Part shown: piece after piece, positions 21,579-33,116 of the stretch | How the letters are laid out: each line of letters opens with the position of its first letter | Position numbering within the stretch: position 1 is the stretch's first letter | Origin: Scilla litardierei | Lineage: Eukaryota; Streptophyta; Magnoliopsida; Asparagales; Asparagaceae | NCBI GenBank assembly: GCA_030789695.1 | Contig: CM061136.1 | Location: forward strand, 131,416,648 to 131,480,647 | Direction of reading: 5' to 3' | DNA length: 64,000 nt | Program-made: the position numbers and the translations under genes | The notes under the pieces: model-generated | The model's database searches: none | Told to the model about the DNA's origin: nothing | What the model saw: the letters and a program-made list of their open reading frames with translations, nothing else

Positions 21579-23136
21579 TGACGTGCGTTTATATTTCATA
21601 TATTCACGCACATTTTCTTTTGTGTTTCTCCGTGTTTTTCCGCCGTCTTTTATTTGTTTTCTTGTATTTTCTCGTTTTCTTTCACTTTTCTTTGTTTATC
21701 CATGATTGTAGGAGATTGACCACGTAGGGGACGTTTAACGATGATATCCCAAGTCCCCGGAGCAACGGGAGAAGTCACGCGTGATCCAGGGGGTCAAACG
21801 TCGAAGAATTCATCTTTTAGCCCCTCACCTGGTCGGTTGGTCATCTCCAACTGATCGGGTGATGCACGCGTGCACCACCCGGTCTCAGCCGGAGCTCACA
21901 TGGAAGTCACCCGACCGGTTCGCAGACCGGTTCAGCGGGGGCTTGTTCTCTGTTTTCTCGAGAAAATTGCCAACCGATCGGGTGACTCTCACCCGATCGG
22001 TTCATCTGTAGCTGAAGATGAAGAGCTGAAGACACGGGCGCCAAACCGATCGCTTCACCCGACGGCTCCAAGATCCAACCGGTCACTCAAGAACTCACCC
22101 GACCGGTTCATGTGATCGGGTGAAAGCTCGTCGTTTTTTGTTATTATTTTGTAACGCATCAACCGATCGGTTGACTTGTCAACCGATCGGGTGATGCGAG
22201 AGTCTATAAATAGAACCCCTAGGGTTCCAGAAACGGGAGCTGCTAGTTTTTTTACTGTTTTCTCACTTTGTGACGGCTGTAATTGTTACTCTTTTGTAAG
22301 TTTTCAGATCTTTCTCAAATTTTAGTATTGTCTTATCTACTCTATTACTTCCGCATTGCAATCGTCCGATTATGATTCCAACGGTTAATTTTTATTCAGA
22401 TCGCTTTTTCATGGATTTTTGTGAGTAGTTCCCAAATCTGGGATTTTGGTGGAAACCCCTTCGGGGGCTCTTCCCGATGCGTCCATAGGGTTAGGAAATC
22501 GATAGGGATTAGGAATCTAACGATTACGCGGGGTGTTTCATTGTCATCGACGGGAAAAAGAACGCCTTTGACCGTTGGGCCAAGGGGGAATAAACTTGGC
22601 GGTTGACTCCCTAGCCATAGCTCACACCCATAGTGTAGACGTCGAATCCTAGCACGCGGGAGCGGCAGGATGAGACGTTGGGAGTTATCGTTGCGGGCTT
22701 AGTGCTCCCGAGATCGATCAGTGTTAATGGACACGGGAGTGCCCACTGATCGAATCCGGGAAGTCCGGCGTATCATCCTGGGCACCGACCGGAATATCGG
22801 GCCCATAGGATGCCGGTATCACTTTCAGAGGCAACGTCTCACCATTAGACCCTAATCCCGATCGCTATCCATACCCGTAGGCCGTATCGGTGAGAGTCTC
22901 TCGTCGGTTGGAAACCAAAGTCCCGGGTTTTCTTTCTTGTTGTGCATACCCTTTATTTCCTTTCGTGACAACCATCTACCGATTCGGGCTAGCTCGCCCC
23001 TCGGGGTGATTTAGGTCCTACCTGACTCAAGCACAACCTCGCCTCTCTGAGTTCGATATTCCCGCACCCTACACTAACCGTGCACTTGCGGTAAACCGAC
23101 ACCGCACCTCTACCACAGAAGCGGGGGCGCCGGTCA
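21579..23136 (+). repeat. 3' LTR of Ath-in
   Basis: Same length and order as the 5' LTR to within one base. The motif array is at about 21828-22196 and TATAAATA is near 22206. It is followed by CCAAG, the right target-site duplication. Confidence 0.9.
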
Positions 23137-23190
23137 CCAAGCTAAGCTAATATCAAACCGAACGCCTCCCCGGCAACGGCGCCAAAAACT
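23137..23190 (-). promoter_or_regulatory. Leader start and primer-binding site of Ath-out
   Basis: On the minus strand TGGCGCCGTTGCCGGGGA (23167-23184) follows the 5' LTR after a short spacer. This is the classic Athila PBS, complementary to the 3' end of a tRNA-Asp. GGCGTTCGGTTTGATATTAG continues the leader until the Ath-in insertion. Confidence 0.85.
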
Positions 23191-24933
23191 TGACCGGCGC
23201 CCCGTTTATGGTTTGGGCGCGGTGTCGTTTTACCGCAAGTGCACGGTTAGTGTAGGGTGCGGGTTTATCGAACACATGGAGGTGGATGGCTTGAGTGGCT
23301 ACTAGCCTCGCCTAGGTTGTGTGCTAGCTACGTGGATAATATGGGTGGAAGTGTAGAAATAAAAGAAAGAAATGAAAATGACACGAAATGAATCCCCGCT
23401 AACACGGGCTAGAGCACTCATGACACTTGGCATTTGACTTGACCCAGGGTGAGACATTGCCCCAAAAGGTGGTACCTAGCGTCCATGGCCCGATATTCCG
23501 GTCGGTGCCAAGCACGCTAGGCCTACCCGGTTCCGGACGGTGGGCATTCCCATGTCAATTAACACCTTCCGTAACCGGGAGCATTAAGGCCACAATGATA
23601 TCTCCCAACACTTCGTCCAAGCCGCTCCCACGCGCGAGGACTCGATGTCAACGCTCGGGGCGTGAGCTATGGCTAGGGAGTCAAACGCCAAGTTTATTCC
23701 CCATTGGCCCGACGGTCAGAGGCGGTCTTTCTCCCGCCAATGACAATGAAACGCCCCCGCGTAACCCTAATGGCCAAATAGGTCGAATGTGATTTCTAGC
23801 AATACATCGAAGCGGGTCTTGACTGGACAAGCACCCGGACCCCAATCCCCAACACATCTAGTGTGTTGCCGTACGAATTGGACTCAGATTGCTAGAAATC
23901 CCCATTGACACATTTCGTCGAACACATGCCATGCAACCAAGCCAAATGTAACAACCAAGCATCAATCCTACCCTAACCCGTATTAGGGTTCATCAAACAC
24001 TACTCGATGGTGAATAACATGATAGAAAGAAATAATAATGACAAACAAGCATTCACCATCAAGCAAAGCAAATACAACACAAAACAATGAAATGGGAAAA
24101 CAAGAGAAAGAAATACTTATCTTGAGTTTGAATCTTCAATCCAATACAAGATTTATTAACCAAAGGACCTAATCTAAACTAACCTAAAGCTCATAAGAGA
24201 AATGGGGCAAAAGCCCTAAAAAAACTGAAGAAGAAGCTCCTCAAGTCAGCCAGCCTCGTGTATTTATAGCCCCACTTCGAAACCCTAACGGTTCGGGTCC
24301 AAACCCGCAGAAAAAACGTCACCCGATCGGTTGACAAGTCAACCGATCGGTTGATCCGTTACAAATAAAAAACAGAAAACGGCGGAGCTTCACCCAGTCA
24401 GATGAACCGGTCGGTTGAGTTCTTGGGGTGACCGGTTGGATCTTGGCGTCATCGGGTGAAGAGGTCGGTTGGATGCCCGTGTCTTGGCTCCTCAGAATCA
24501 GCTACAGATGAACCGATCAGGTGAGAGTCACCCGATCGGTTGGCATTTGGCTCGAAAAGACAGAGAAACAGCCGCCGTTGAACCGGCCTGTGAACCGGTC
24601 GGGTGACTTCCACTTGAGCTCCGGCTGAGACCGGGTGGTGCACGCGTGCATCACCCGATCGGTTGGAGATGACCAACCGACCGGGTGAGGGGCTGAAAGA
24701 TGTAATCTTCGTCGTTTGACCCCCTGGATCACGCGTGACTCCTCCCGTTGCTCCGGGGACTTGAGATATCGTCGTTAAACGTCCCCTACACGGGCAATCT
24801 CCTGCAAACATGGAGAAACAAAGAAAAGTGAAAGAAAACGAGAAAATACGAGAAAACGAATAAAAGACGGCGGAAAACACGGAGAAACACGGAAGAAAAC
24901 GTGCGCAAATATATGAAATATAAACGCACGTCA
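23191..24933 (-). repeat. 5' LTR of Ath-out
   Basis: 1743 bases, TGACCGGCGC to GCACGTCA as written, with the CCGATCGG array at about 24318-24700. It is 11 bases longer than the 3' LTR because of a short repeat (CGGAGAAACAC) near 24880. Confidence 0.9.
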
Positions 24934-24938
24934 ATAGT
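24934..24938. repeat. Target-site duplication of Ath-out (right)
   Basis: ATAGT, identical to 8890-8894. Confidence 0.9.
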
Positions 24939-25440
24939 CAAGTAGGCCGCTGTAGGAAAGAAGATCGGCGGGGTGAGGGAAGTCGGAGAACTGAACGAAG
25001 TGCTCCAATATCAATGGACAGTGCTCAATACGGTTGTAAACCGTGAGACACAACGTGTCATCGCGACACAACGATATATCGACACCGCCCAATGGCATGG
25101 GAGCCTTCCCCTTAGACGGACGAGTGCTAGATCGAGAAGGAGGAGTAGGAGCCCTAGCGGTATGCTCGGTCTCCGGAATATACTCAGTGTCAGAGTCATC
25201 GGGAGGAGTGGGTGCACGAAATGAGGCTGGGGACACAGTCTACTTCCTAGGCTTGGGCTTGGGCTGAGATGTGGCTCTAGGCTTGGCAGTCGCCGTCCTG
25301 TTCTTCTTAAGAGGAGGCGAAGAGGAGGAAGGATGGGTTGATTTGGCTCGGTGTTTAGATTGAGGGGGGTCCGTAGGAGGAGACTCGACGGTCATAGGAG
25401 ATGGACTAGATGGACGGATGTGTATACGTGTCTTTGCCAT
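24939..25440 (-). pseudogene. A1 post-pol ORF, N-terminal part
   Basis: On the minus strand an ATG at 25440 opens MAKTRIHIRPSSPSP, a Ser/Pro/Lys-rich segment with basic clusters (LKKNRTATAKPRA, KPKPRK) that could direct nuclear import. A TAG at about 25240 follows KPRK, and the same frame then resumes (SFRAPTPPDDSD). The frame reaches LLSYSGLLDY at the Ath-out insertion and continues at 8894. Upstream is a motif array with TATA and AAACCCTA boxes. Together with 7819-8894 this is about 530 codons with two internal stops. The role is unknown. Confidence 0.65.
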
Positions 25441-25960
25441 AATCGAGACGAGACAATGCTCAATCGAACTAGAAATAGAAATACTAAAACCCTAACACAA
25501 ACCCTAGATCGACGAAAATCGCAGATAAACCTAGAATGAAACCCTATGAGCTGAGAGAGAGGGAGGAGATATACCCAGGGAGGATGATCGATGGTCGGAG
25601 ATGGCCGGAAATGGCCAGAGCACGGCAGTCGGACGGCGGATGAAGAGAGGAAGTCGAAGGGGTTTTGGGCTGAGGAAGGATCTTGCACCGATTAGAATGA
25701 ATTCTAATCGGTGCAGACAAGATTAAAAACGATCAGAATCCCAAAAGACACAACAGCCCCTGCGCATTTAGTCGGTCACAGTTCAAGCACTGACCGACTA
25801 GAATGAGATCTAGTCGGTCGACCAATGAGCTTGAACCGACTAAGTGCAAACAGTAACTGAAGCCAACTTTTGAGCAAGAGTTAGTCGGTCTGAGTTCATT
25901 CACTGACAGACTAAAACTCAATCTAGTCGGTCGGCCAATGAACTAGGACCGACTAAAAGA
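25441..25960 (-). promoter_or_regulatory. Internal promoter-like region before the A1 post-pol ORF
   Basis: Read on the minus strand: an array of TAGTCGGTC/GACCGACTA motifs (25951-25766) like that of the A1 LTR, then a perfect 15-base inverted repeat (25715-25684), then GGGTATATC (25576-25568), then three AAACCCTA boxes (25538-25547, 25499-25507, 25487-25495), then the ATG at 25440. Several TTTCTAG acceptors lie near 25470, so a 5'-UTR intron is possible but not pinned down. Function is inferred from the match with the LTR. Confidence 0.55.
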
Positions 25961-26204
25961 GTCCAAAAATTTGAAACTTAGAAAATTTGAGTTCTCCCCT
26001 AATCGCACTTGGACGAAACATCGAAATACTCTCATACATCATTATACTACCCCATAAAACATCGAAAATCTTAAATACGACGTTCATGAATATTTCGAGC
26101 ATAAATTCCAAAAATTCAACCAAAAATCCAGAAAATCTCAACACATCGAGCATGAGCAAATATAACGAAAATATTATCTTGCAAGATTATTGAAAATATG
26201 AATC
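25961..26204 (-). other. Pol-to-ORF spacer of A1
   Basis: AT-rich sequence after the pol stop with no ORF or motif that I can support. Confidence 0.5.
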
Positions 26205-29200
26205 CTAAATCTCGGATTCACCTATAATCCCCAATTCTTGACATGACCGCACAAAGGAGTCTTCCTTGAGTGGTTTCGTGAAAATATCGGCAATTTGCTT
26301 CTGGGTTTCAACGTACACTAAAATGATGTCCTTTTTAGCAACATGATCATCTAAGAAATGGTGACGAACATCTATGTGTTTAGAACAGGAATGGTGTATC
26401 GGATTCTTAGAGAGACAAATTGCACTTTGGTTGTCCACCATGATAGGGCAAGTATCGCAGTTAATACCAAAGTCTTTTAAGAGTGTGTCTCATCCAAAGA
26501 ACCTGAGCACACGCAGCACCAGCGACAATATATTCCGCTTCGGTGGTTGAAAGTGATACGGAATTCTGCTTCTTGGAAAACCAAGAGACAATAGAATTTC
26601 CTATAAAATGGCTAGTGCCACTAGTACTTTTCCTATCGGATTTACATCCCGCATAATCTACGTCACAATATGAGATTAACTCATATGTGCTAGACTTTGG
26701 ATAAAGTAATCCGAAGTCAAGTGTGTAACTTAAATAACGAAAAATATGTTTTACCGCTACTAAGTGAGATTCCTTAGGTTGAGATTGATAACGAGCATAT
26801 ACACATACGACAAACATAATATCGGGCCTACTAGCAGTGAGATATAATAAACTACCTATCATACCTCGATATAGACGAATGTCTACATCTTTACCGGCTG
26901 TATCTTTATCAAGATGTGTAGTAGTGCTCATTGGAGTCTTCTTGCCTGAGGCATTCTCCATTCCAAATCGCTTTAGCAACTCCACCGTGTACTTGGTTTG
27001 GTGGATGAAGATTGCATCGTTCATTTGGCGAATTTGAAGACCTAAGAAATATTTGAGCTCACCCATGTGGCTCATCTCAAATTGATCCTTCATAACATTA
27101 GAAAACTCTTCGCAAAGAGTGAAGTTAGTAGCACCGAAAATGATATCATCAACATAAATTTGAACTAAAATAATATCATTATTTGAATACTTAACAAATA
27201 ATGTAGAATCAACTTCACCCATTTTAAAACCCAAATCCAAAAGAAAGTTCTTTAGACGGTCATACCAAGCTCGAGGAGCTTGTCTCAAACCATAAAGTGC
27301 TTTCTTAAGTTTGAAAACATGATATGGAAATTTTTCATTTATAAAACCCGGAGGTTGAGAAACATAAACTTCCTCAACGACATCTCCGTTTAAAAACGCA
27401 CTTTTTACATCCATTTGAAAGAGTTTAAAATCTTTATGGCATGCAAAAGATAACAATAATCTAATAGATTCTAATCTAGCTACCAGAGCAAAGGATTCTT
27501 CGAAATCTATACCTTCCTCTTGCCGGTAGCCTTGAGCTACTAACCGAGCTTTGTTCCGGACGACGATTTGGTTCTCGTCGGTCTTGTTCTTGAAAACCCA
27601 CTTCGTTCCTATAACGGTGTGGTTCTTCGAGGGAAATGGAACAAGCTCCCAAACCTCATTCCTCTCAAATTGAATGAGTTCCTCCTCCATGGCTAGGATC
27701 CAAGCACTATCTTCGCACGCTTCGTTAATATTCTTTGGCTCTATTGAGGAGGCAAAGGCACAATGAGCGAAGTAGTTGACTTGAGATCTCGTCTTGACAC
27801 TATCAAGGATGTTGCCAATGACTTGATCATGGGGATGGTCACGAACTGTATGAAGCCGTTTGGGAATTCCCTGAACACTAGGAACATTCTCAAAAGACTC
27901 ATTAGTAGGGTTAGTATCATTAGAATCAATAGAATTAGAATTACCAATAGAATCACATAAAACATCCATGGAGTCATCATCATTGGAAATTCTAGTAGGG
28001 ACAAAATTTTCATTGAATGAAACATGAAGTGATTCCTCAATCGTTGAGGTTCGTTTGTTGTATACTGTAGGCTTTGCTACGGGATGAATATCCAACAAAT
28101 ATCCCCTCATCGGATCTTGGATCAAATTTGTCCAAACTACCATACGTGTTATTAATAAAACATTTTGCGCCGAAAACTCGAAAATGTTTAACTTGAGGCA
28201 ATCTACCAAACAATAATTCATAACAAGTTTGTTTGGTGTTGGGCCTCAAAAGTATTCTATTAAACATATAGCAAGCGGTATGTACCGCTTCCGCCCAAAA
28301 TTGATGGCCAAGTTGGCTATCATCAAGCATAGTGCGAGCACATTCCACTAGCGTCCTATTCTTCCTCTCAACAACACCATTTTGAGGGGGTGCACGAGGG
28401 AAAGAAAAGGTGTGAGTAATACCAACTTCATCACAAAAATTTGAGAAAGACTCATTCTCAAATTCTCCTCCATGATCTCTACGAATAGTGACAATGGTGG
28501 TTCCAATGAGATTTTGTACTTTCTTAACAAATATTGTGAAGTTTTCAAAAGCAACATTTTTATTACTTAAGGAAAATACCCAAGTAAATCTAGAAAAGTC
28601 ATCAACGATGACAAGTCCATATCGTGCATTTCCTAATGAAGCAACTCTAGTTGGCCCAAAAAGATCTAGATGTAATAGCTCTAGAGGCCGCTTAGATGAA
28701 ATGCGTTTCTTAGGTTTAAAATACGATTTAGGAAGCTTGCCTCGTTGACACGAGTCACAAAAGCTTTTCTTTTGGAAGACAAGCTTAGGAAATCCTTTAA
28801 TAGAATTTAACTAGGAAAGCTTAAAAAGTGTTCCAAAGTTCACATGACCAAAACGTCGATGCCATAAGTGTTGTTCACTTGTGTTGGCAATGAGACATCG
28901 TTTATGTGATTTTGGGAGATCTAATATATAAATATCCTTATGGCATGTGCCAGAAAATAATAAATCATTATTATCTTTTCTCAAAATATTACACATTCCT
29001 TTCGCAAAGCTAACTTTGTAACCTTTGTCACAAAGTTGGCTTATTGAAATAAGATTATGGTTTAATCCTTTAACAAGGTAAACATCACTTATTAGTGGTT
29101 TAGAAGGATTACCAACTTTTCCAACACCTATGATGGTTCCGCTCTCGTTGCCTCCAAAGACGACTCGGTTCCCATTTCCAATGGGCACCACTCCGGAGAG

Positions 29201-29358
29201 CAATTAAGCATCACCCGTCATGTGTTTTGAACACCCGCTATCGAGTATCCAATTATTCTTGGAGCTAAATTTGGATTTGTTGCTCCGTTTCTTTTTCTTG
29301 AGTACCTAAAGATAGAAATATCATTCCATGGTACCCAAGGTCATTGGGTCCTAAAAGA
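26205..29358 (-). pseudogene. A1 pol: protease, integrase, reverse transcriptase, RNase H
   Basis: On the minus strand the order PR-INT-RT-RH fixes this as Ty1/copia. Protease shows WILDSGCSKHMTGD (near 29240), followed by a TAA at about 29204. The pre-integrase finger reads HLWHRRFGH, then a TAG at 28811. The integrase core has Asp in VIVDDFSRFTWV, Asp in RRDHGGEFEN and Glu in NGVVERKNRT. RT and RNase H are open from 28221 to 26461, with [31 protein letters not shown] and an intact YVDD (about 27145-27156). RNase H shifts frame near 26450 and ends with RHHFLDDHV and ADIFTKPL. These motifs fit the SIRE/Maximus lineage. At least two stops and frameshifts make it a pseudogene, though the catalytic residues survive. 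Confidence 0.85.
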
Positions 29359-31425
29359 TTAGACCTTTGGAAGCCAAGTCCAATTGGACTTAGACTTCCC
29401 AATGTAATCGTCATTATGCACGACATCCATAAAATAAGAATTCATGTATGCTTGTTTTTCATGCATATTAGTGTTCTTCAGGCCCCAAATAGTGAATATT
29501 TTGGGAGCCCTATTCCTATTGGGAGCATGCATACGTTGTTGATTTTTACGTGATGTATGTCGTGGATAGGCATATGGCACATGATGAAATGGTGCATGAT
29601 GATAATTGTTCATATGATGGTGTGGATGAACATATGCATGTGGAGGAACACGTGCGTGAGTGTGTCGCACATGGTGTGCACGTGCTCGTGGACGTGGTGC
29701 ATAAAAATCATCATATGTGTGAACATGTGGAGTAGGATGTGTGTTCCTACGTGGCATGGTATTGGTGTACATAAAAGCATGACCCTTCTTTGGAGGTCCA
29801 CCCAAAGTGGGTTTCTTTCCAAATGAGGGTGTGTACGAAGTGGAAGCACCATTGGTAGATGAACTACCAATGAGGTGTTTGCTTCCACTCGTTGAGGCAT
29901 CGGAAGTTGGCCTAACAAAGGTGGTAGACGATTTGGATGAATTTCCCATCTTATACCCTAAGCCAATGCGATGATTGGCCGGAAGTAAGTCATTTAGGAT
30001 ATTATCCAAATGGTCCTTACCTTTATTGAATTTATTAATCCGGCCTAATGTGGACTCATACTTCTCGGTGAGAGAAAGTATAGAAGCATCCAAAGTGGAC
30101 ACTTGAGTTGTGAGTACACAAACAAGAGACTTGAGATTCTCATTCTCAATACTCAAAGTTGAGTTTCGAGAAATCAAATCCGCCATCTCATGTTCATCCG
30201 ATTCCTCAATATGAACATGCTCAAGTTGAGATTTGAGATCTACAATCTCATTTCTCAAATCTTCAACAACGGTGTCGTTGTTGATGATGATAGGCTTAGG
30301 CGAGGTTTGGAGACTAGTTAACTCATCTTTAGTCTTAGTATATCTATTTACTAATTTAGAATACTTAGACCAAATTTGCTCGTTAGCTAATCTAAAGTCA
30401 TCCATAGTTACCTCATCGCCTTCATCCTCGCTATCATCGGAGGAGGATCCTTGATCATGTTCCTCTCTAGCCATGAAGCACAAGTGTGCTTGCTCCACTT
30501 GTTCATCGTCCGACTCTCCACTTGAGGAGTCATCCTCGGAGTCGGTGAATGTGCCGACAAGCCCTTTCTTGTATCCTTTCTTGTACTTCTTTGACTTGTC
30601 GAACTTTGGCGCCTTCCATTTCTCCTTTTGCTTGTTTTGAGGACAATCCGCTTTCATGTGTCCTGGCTTATTGCATTTAAAGCATAAAGGAGCGGAGGCG
30701 TTAGTAGAACTAAACTTAGATTTGTTCTTGAAGTTACCTTTCCGGAAGAATCAGTTGAACTTCTTTGCCATGCGGGCAAGAGATTCAATATCCAACTCGT
30801 CTTCCGATTCTTCATCATCGGTAGATGTAGATGGAGCTGCCTTGAACGCAATTGCCTTTTTCTTTGGCTCGTCTTGCTTCAAGTAAGACTTCATCTTGTC
30901 CTGCAGCTTTAGTTTACTGTCCTTGCGTATCTCATAAGACATCAATGTACCCATTAGTTGAATGACAGTATATTTACTCATATCGTTACCTTCCTCGATG
31001 GCGAAGGTACGCTTTTCCCAACAAGAAGGAAGTTCGTCAATGATCTTTGAGACTTTCTCCTTTTGGGTGTAGGTCTTTCCAAGAGCCTCCAACTCATTGG
31101 TGATGTCAACGAAGCGAGCATAGTACTCCTTCATATTCTCATCCTGTTGCATATGAAATAATTCGAAATCTTTATTTACAACAACGAGTTTGAAGTCTCT
31201 TACCCTACTCGTTCCTTCATGCAAGATGAGGAGTGAGTTCCAGATTTGATATGCACTCTTACATGTGCATATCTTGTTGAAGTCTTCGGGCTCCAAAGCG
31301 CATTGCAAGGCATTCATGGCTTGGCATTGCTTACCTCCGCGGCGACCTCCGCGGTAGTCCACTTAGCAAAATCCTCTTCTGCGGGCTCGACATACTCCGT
31401 CAACGTGGCTCTCCATAGTGAAGCA
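29359..31425 (-). pseudogene. A1 gag, 5' end cut by B
   Basis: On the minus strand this is a copia gag (UBN2-type) joined to a CX2CX4HX4C knuckle (CFKCNKPGHMKADC), an acidic segment, a long heptad-like coiled coil, and a His/Arg/Pro-rich tail (HHVRHTHARVPPHAYVHPHH). It ends WTWLPK-stop at 29359, a position shared with A2 (WTWFPK) and B (WVWLPK). Compared with A2 there is a one-base deletion near 31340 and a CGA-to-TGA nonsense change at 30751. B inserted after codons for SLWRAT, so roughly the first 55 residues lie on the far side of B. Confidence 0.8.
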
Positions 31426-33087
31426 TGATGGAAATTGAATTCCACCCCAAGTGATTTTGATGATGAACACACCAAATGAAAGCTTAAGTATACTAACTAC
31501 ACTACACTTAAGTGTGCAGAATATGCGAAGCTTTACTCATACTCAAAGAAGCACACTTCTACGCTCAAAGACAAAGGACGAACATAGCTAAACTCAAGTG
31601 ATGAAGTTCAAGCCCAAACAGAACAAGAAGCTCAAGTGAAGCTCGCATCCACTTCATCAAATTGATCAAGCTTCCGAAGACTTGTCCTAAGTCTTTAGTG
31701 AGTGTGTCGTGTCTCTTTAGGGTATTTGTCAAAGCCAAATCATATAGACAAAACACACGCACACAAACAATTTGAAAATGTTTTTAAAAATCTTTTTTAA
31801 ATGTCTTCAAAATATTTTAAGAGCTTTCTCTAGTCATCCTATAACTTCCGTAGTGAAACTCCACACACCCTGGAGTTAACTACCTGTCTGACTAGAAGTG
31901 TTGCAGGAAAAACTCCTCTGGGAGTCGACTACCAGACAGAGATCAAGCATTCCTGAAACTCTCTGGGAGTCGACTACCTACTTGAGGGAGTCGACTACCA
32001 GCTGTAAAAATTCTGACGTTTTTGAATTTGAATTTTGAAATTCGTTGAGCAATTTACTCCGTGATTTTTGGGACAAAAGTCAAAGAAAATTTGAATTTCA
32101 AATCCCAGAATTTTCCCTATAAATAAGAGCTAATTTAATTTGAGAAATACAACAACAATTATTGAAAATCAAATCTCTTGTGCAAACGCTCTTCGATTCA
32201 AAGCTCTCATTCTTTCTAGCCAATTTGATTTTATTTGTGATCTTGCAATATTTTATTATCAACTTCTTTTAAGATCATATTCTTGTTTTTATTGGCTAAA
32301 ACGTTTTTCAAAATCCTTATTACTATTTTCTTTATTTTATTTAAAGGATTCTTTGAAAAAGCTATAGATCTAGATCACAAAGAATTTATCTTGTATCTTT
32401 GTGTGATCTAGACTTTTATTCTATCAAGCCACTGCACAAATTTGTCTATCTTTGATTGGCTATAGAATCGGGTGTAAAAACCAATCTCCATCAATTTATT
32501 GTGGTGTATTGGATAAAATTTCATTGTGTTGGTTGTTGGAACACTAGACAAGTCTAGGTGTTGCCAGTCGGAAATCCTGGTTGAGACTAGGTCGTTGGAA
32601 ATCCTAACGAGTGAAGTTAGGTAATTGCATTTGCCAAGGCAGATAGTGGAAAATCTCGTACCGGATTGGTCGGGGACTGGACGTACCCAAGTTGTGGGGA
32701 ACCAGGATAAAAATCCATGTGTTTGCGATTGCTTATCTGTGCTTGTTTATCTTTTAATATTTGTTGAAGCGTTTTCAATCTTCTGCAAAGATTAACCTAT
32801 TTGTATCTGCTGAAATTTATATTATTCGCAATCTTATCTGTGCTTATATATACTCTGGGAGTCGACTACTGCTCATAGGGAGTCGACTACCTACTGTGAA
32901 ATTGATCTGTGTATTTTTAAGATTATTTTGTTGATTAAGAACCAAGCGTAGATTGCTCTACTTGGCTTCTTAGGCAACATTAGAAGGATTTTATTTGTGC
33001 CAATCTTAATAATCGAAAAAGTATATTATTTGCACAACACTATTCAACCCCCCTTCTAGTGTTGTTTGCCATCCACAGGATCCAACA
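31426..33087 (+). repeat. 5' LTR of B
   Basis: 1662 bases from TGATGGAAATTG to GATCCAACA. GGGAGTCGACTACC motifs (palindromic core GTCGAC) cluster at about 31919-31997, with two more near 32865-32892 downstream of the TATA box CCCTATAAATAAG (about 32114-32126). Confidence 0.9.
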
Positions 33088-33089
33088 CT

Positions 33090-33101
33090 TGGTATCAGAG
33101 C
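33090..33101 (+). promoter_or_regulatory. Primer-binding site of B
   Basis: TGGTATCAGAGC, complementary to the 3' end of initiator tRNA-Met, two bases after the LTR. Confidence 0.9.
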
Positions 33102-33116
33102 GAGGCTACAAAGGTG

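Larger units (their letters stand above)
13991..23136 (+). mobile_element. Inner Athila Ty3/gypsy element (Ath-in), defective
   Basis: LTRs at 13991-15547 and 21579-23136 share orientation and are bounded by CCAAG. The internal order is a degenerate PBS, the 3' part of reverse transcriptase, RNase H, integrase, a spacer with a motif array, an env-position ORF, and a 3' noncoding region with PPT modules. gag, protease and most of reverse transcriptase are deleted. The LTRs differ at about 36 of 1557 positions (about 2.3%, counted by eye), more than the LTRs of the element it lies in. Confidence 0.9.
8895..24933 (-). mobile_element. Outer Athila-type Ty3/gypsy element (Ath-out), non-autonomous, carrying Ath-in
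   Basis: Two LTRs (8895-10626 and 23191-24933) in the same minus orientation bound the element, with a perfect ATAGT duplication and an Athila-type PBS next to the right LTR. Without Ath-in, the internal part is only about 3.4 kb. It holds a short leader, one ORF of 453 residues and a long 3' noncoding region. It has no protease, reverse transcriptase, integrase or env-like ORF, so it would need proteins in trans. The two LTRs differ at about 17 of 1732 positions plus an 11-base and a 1-base indel (about 1.0%, counted by eye). Confidence 0.9.

Noticed and set aside
29550..29918. Plus-strand and shifted ORFs rich in Met/Trp/His
   Set aside because: They are antisense or frame shadows of the His-rich tail of A1 gag.
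31565..31762. 65-residue ORF, repeated at 37238-37435
   Set aside because: It is part of the B LTRs on the antisense strand.
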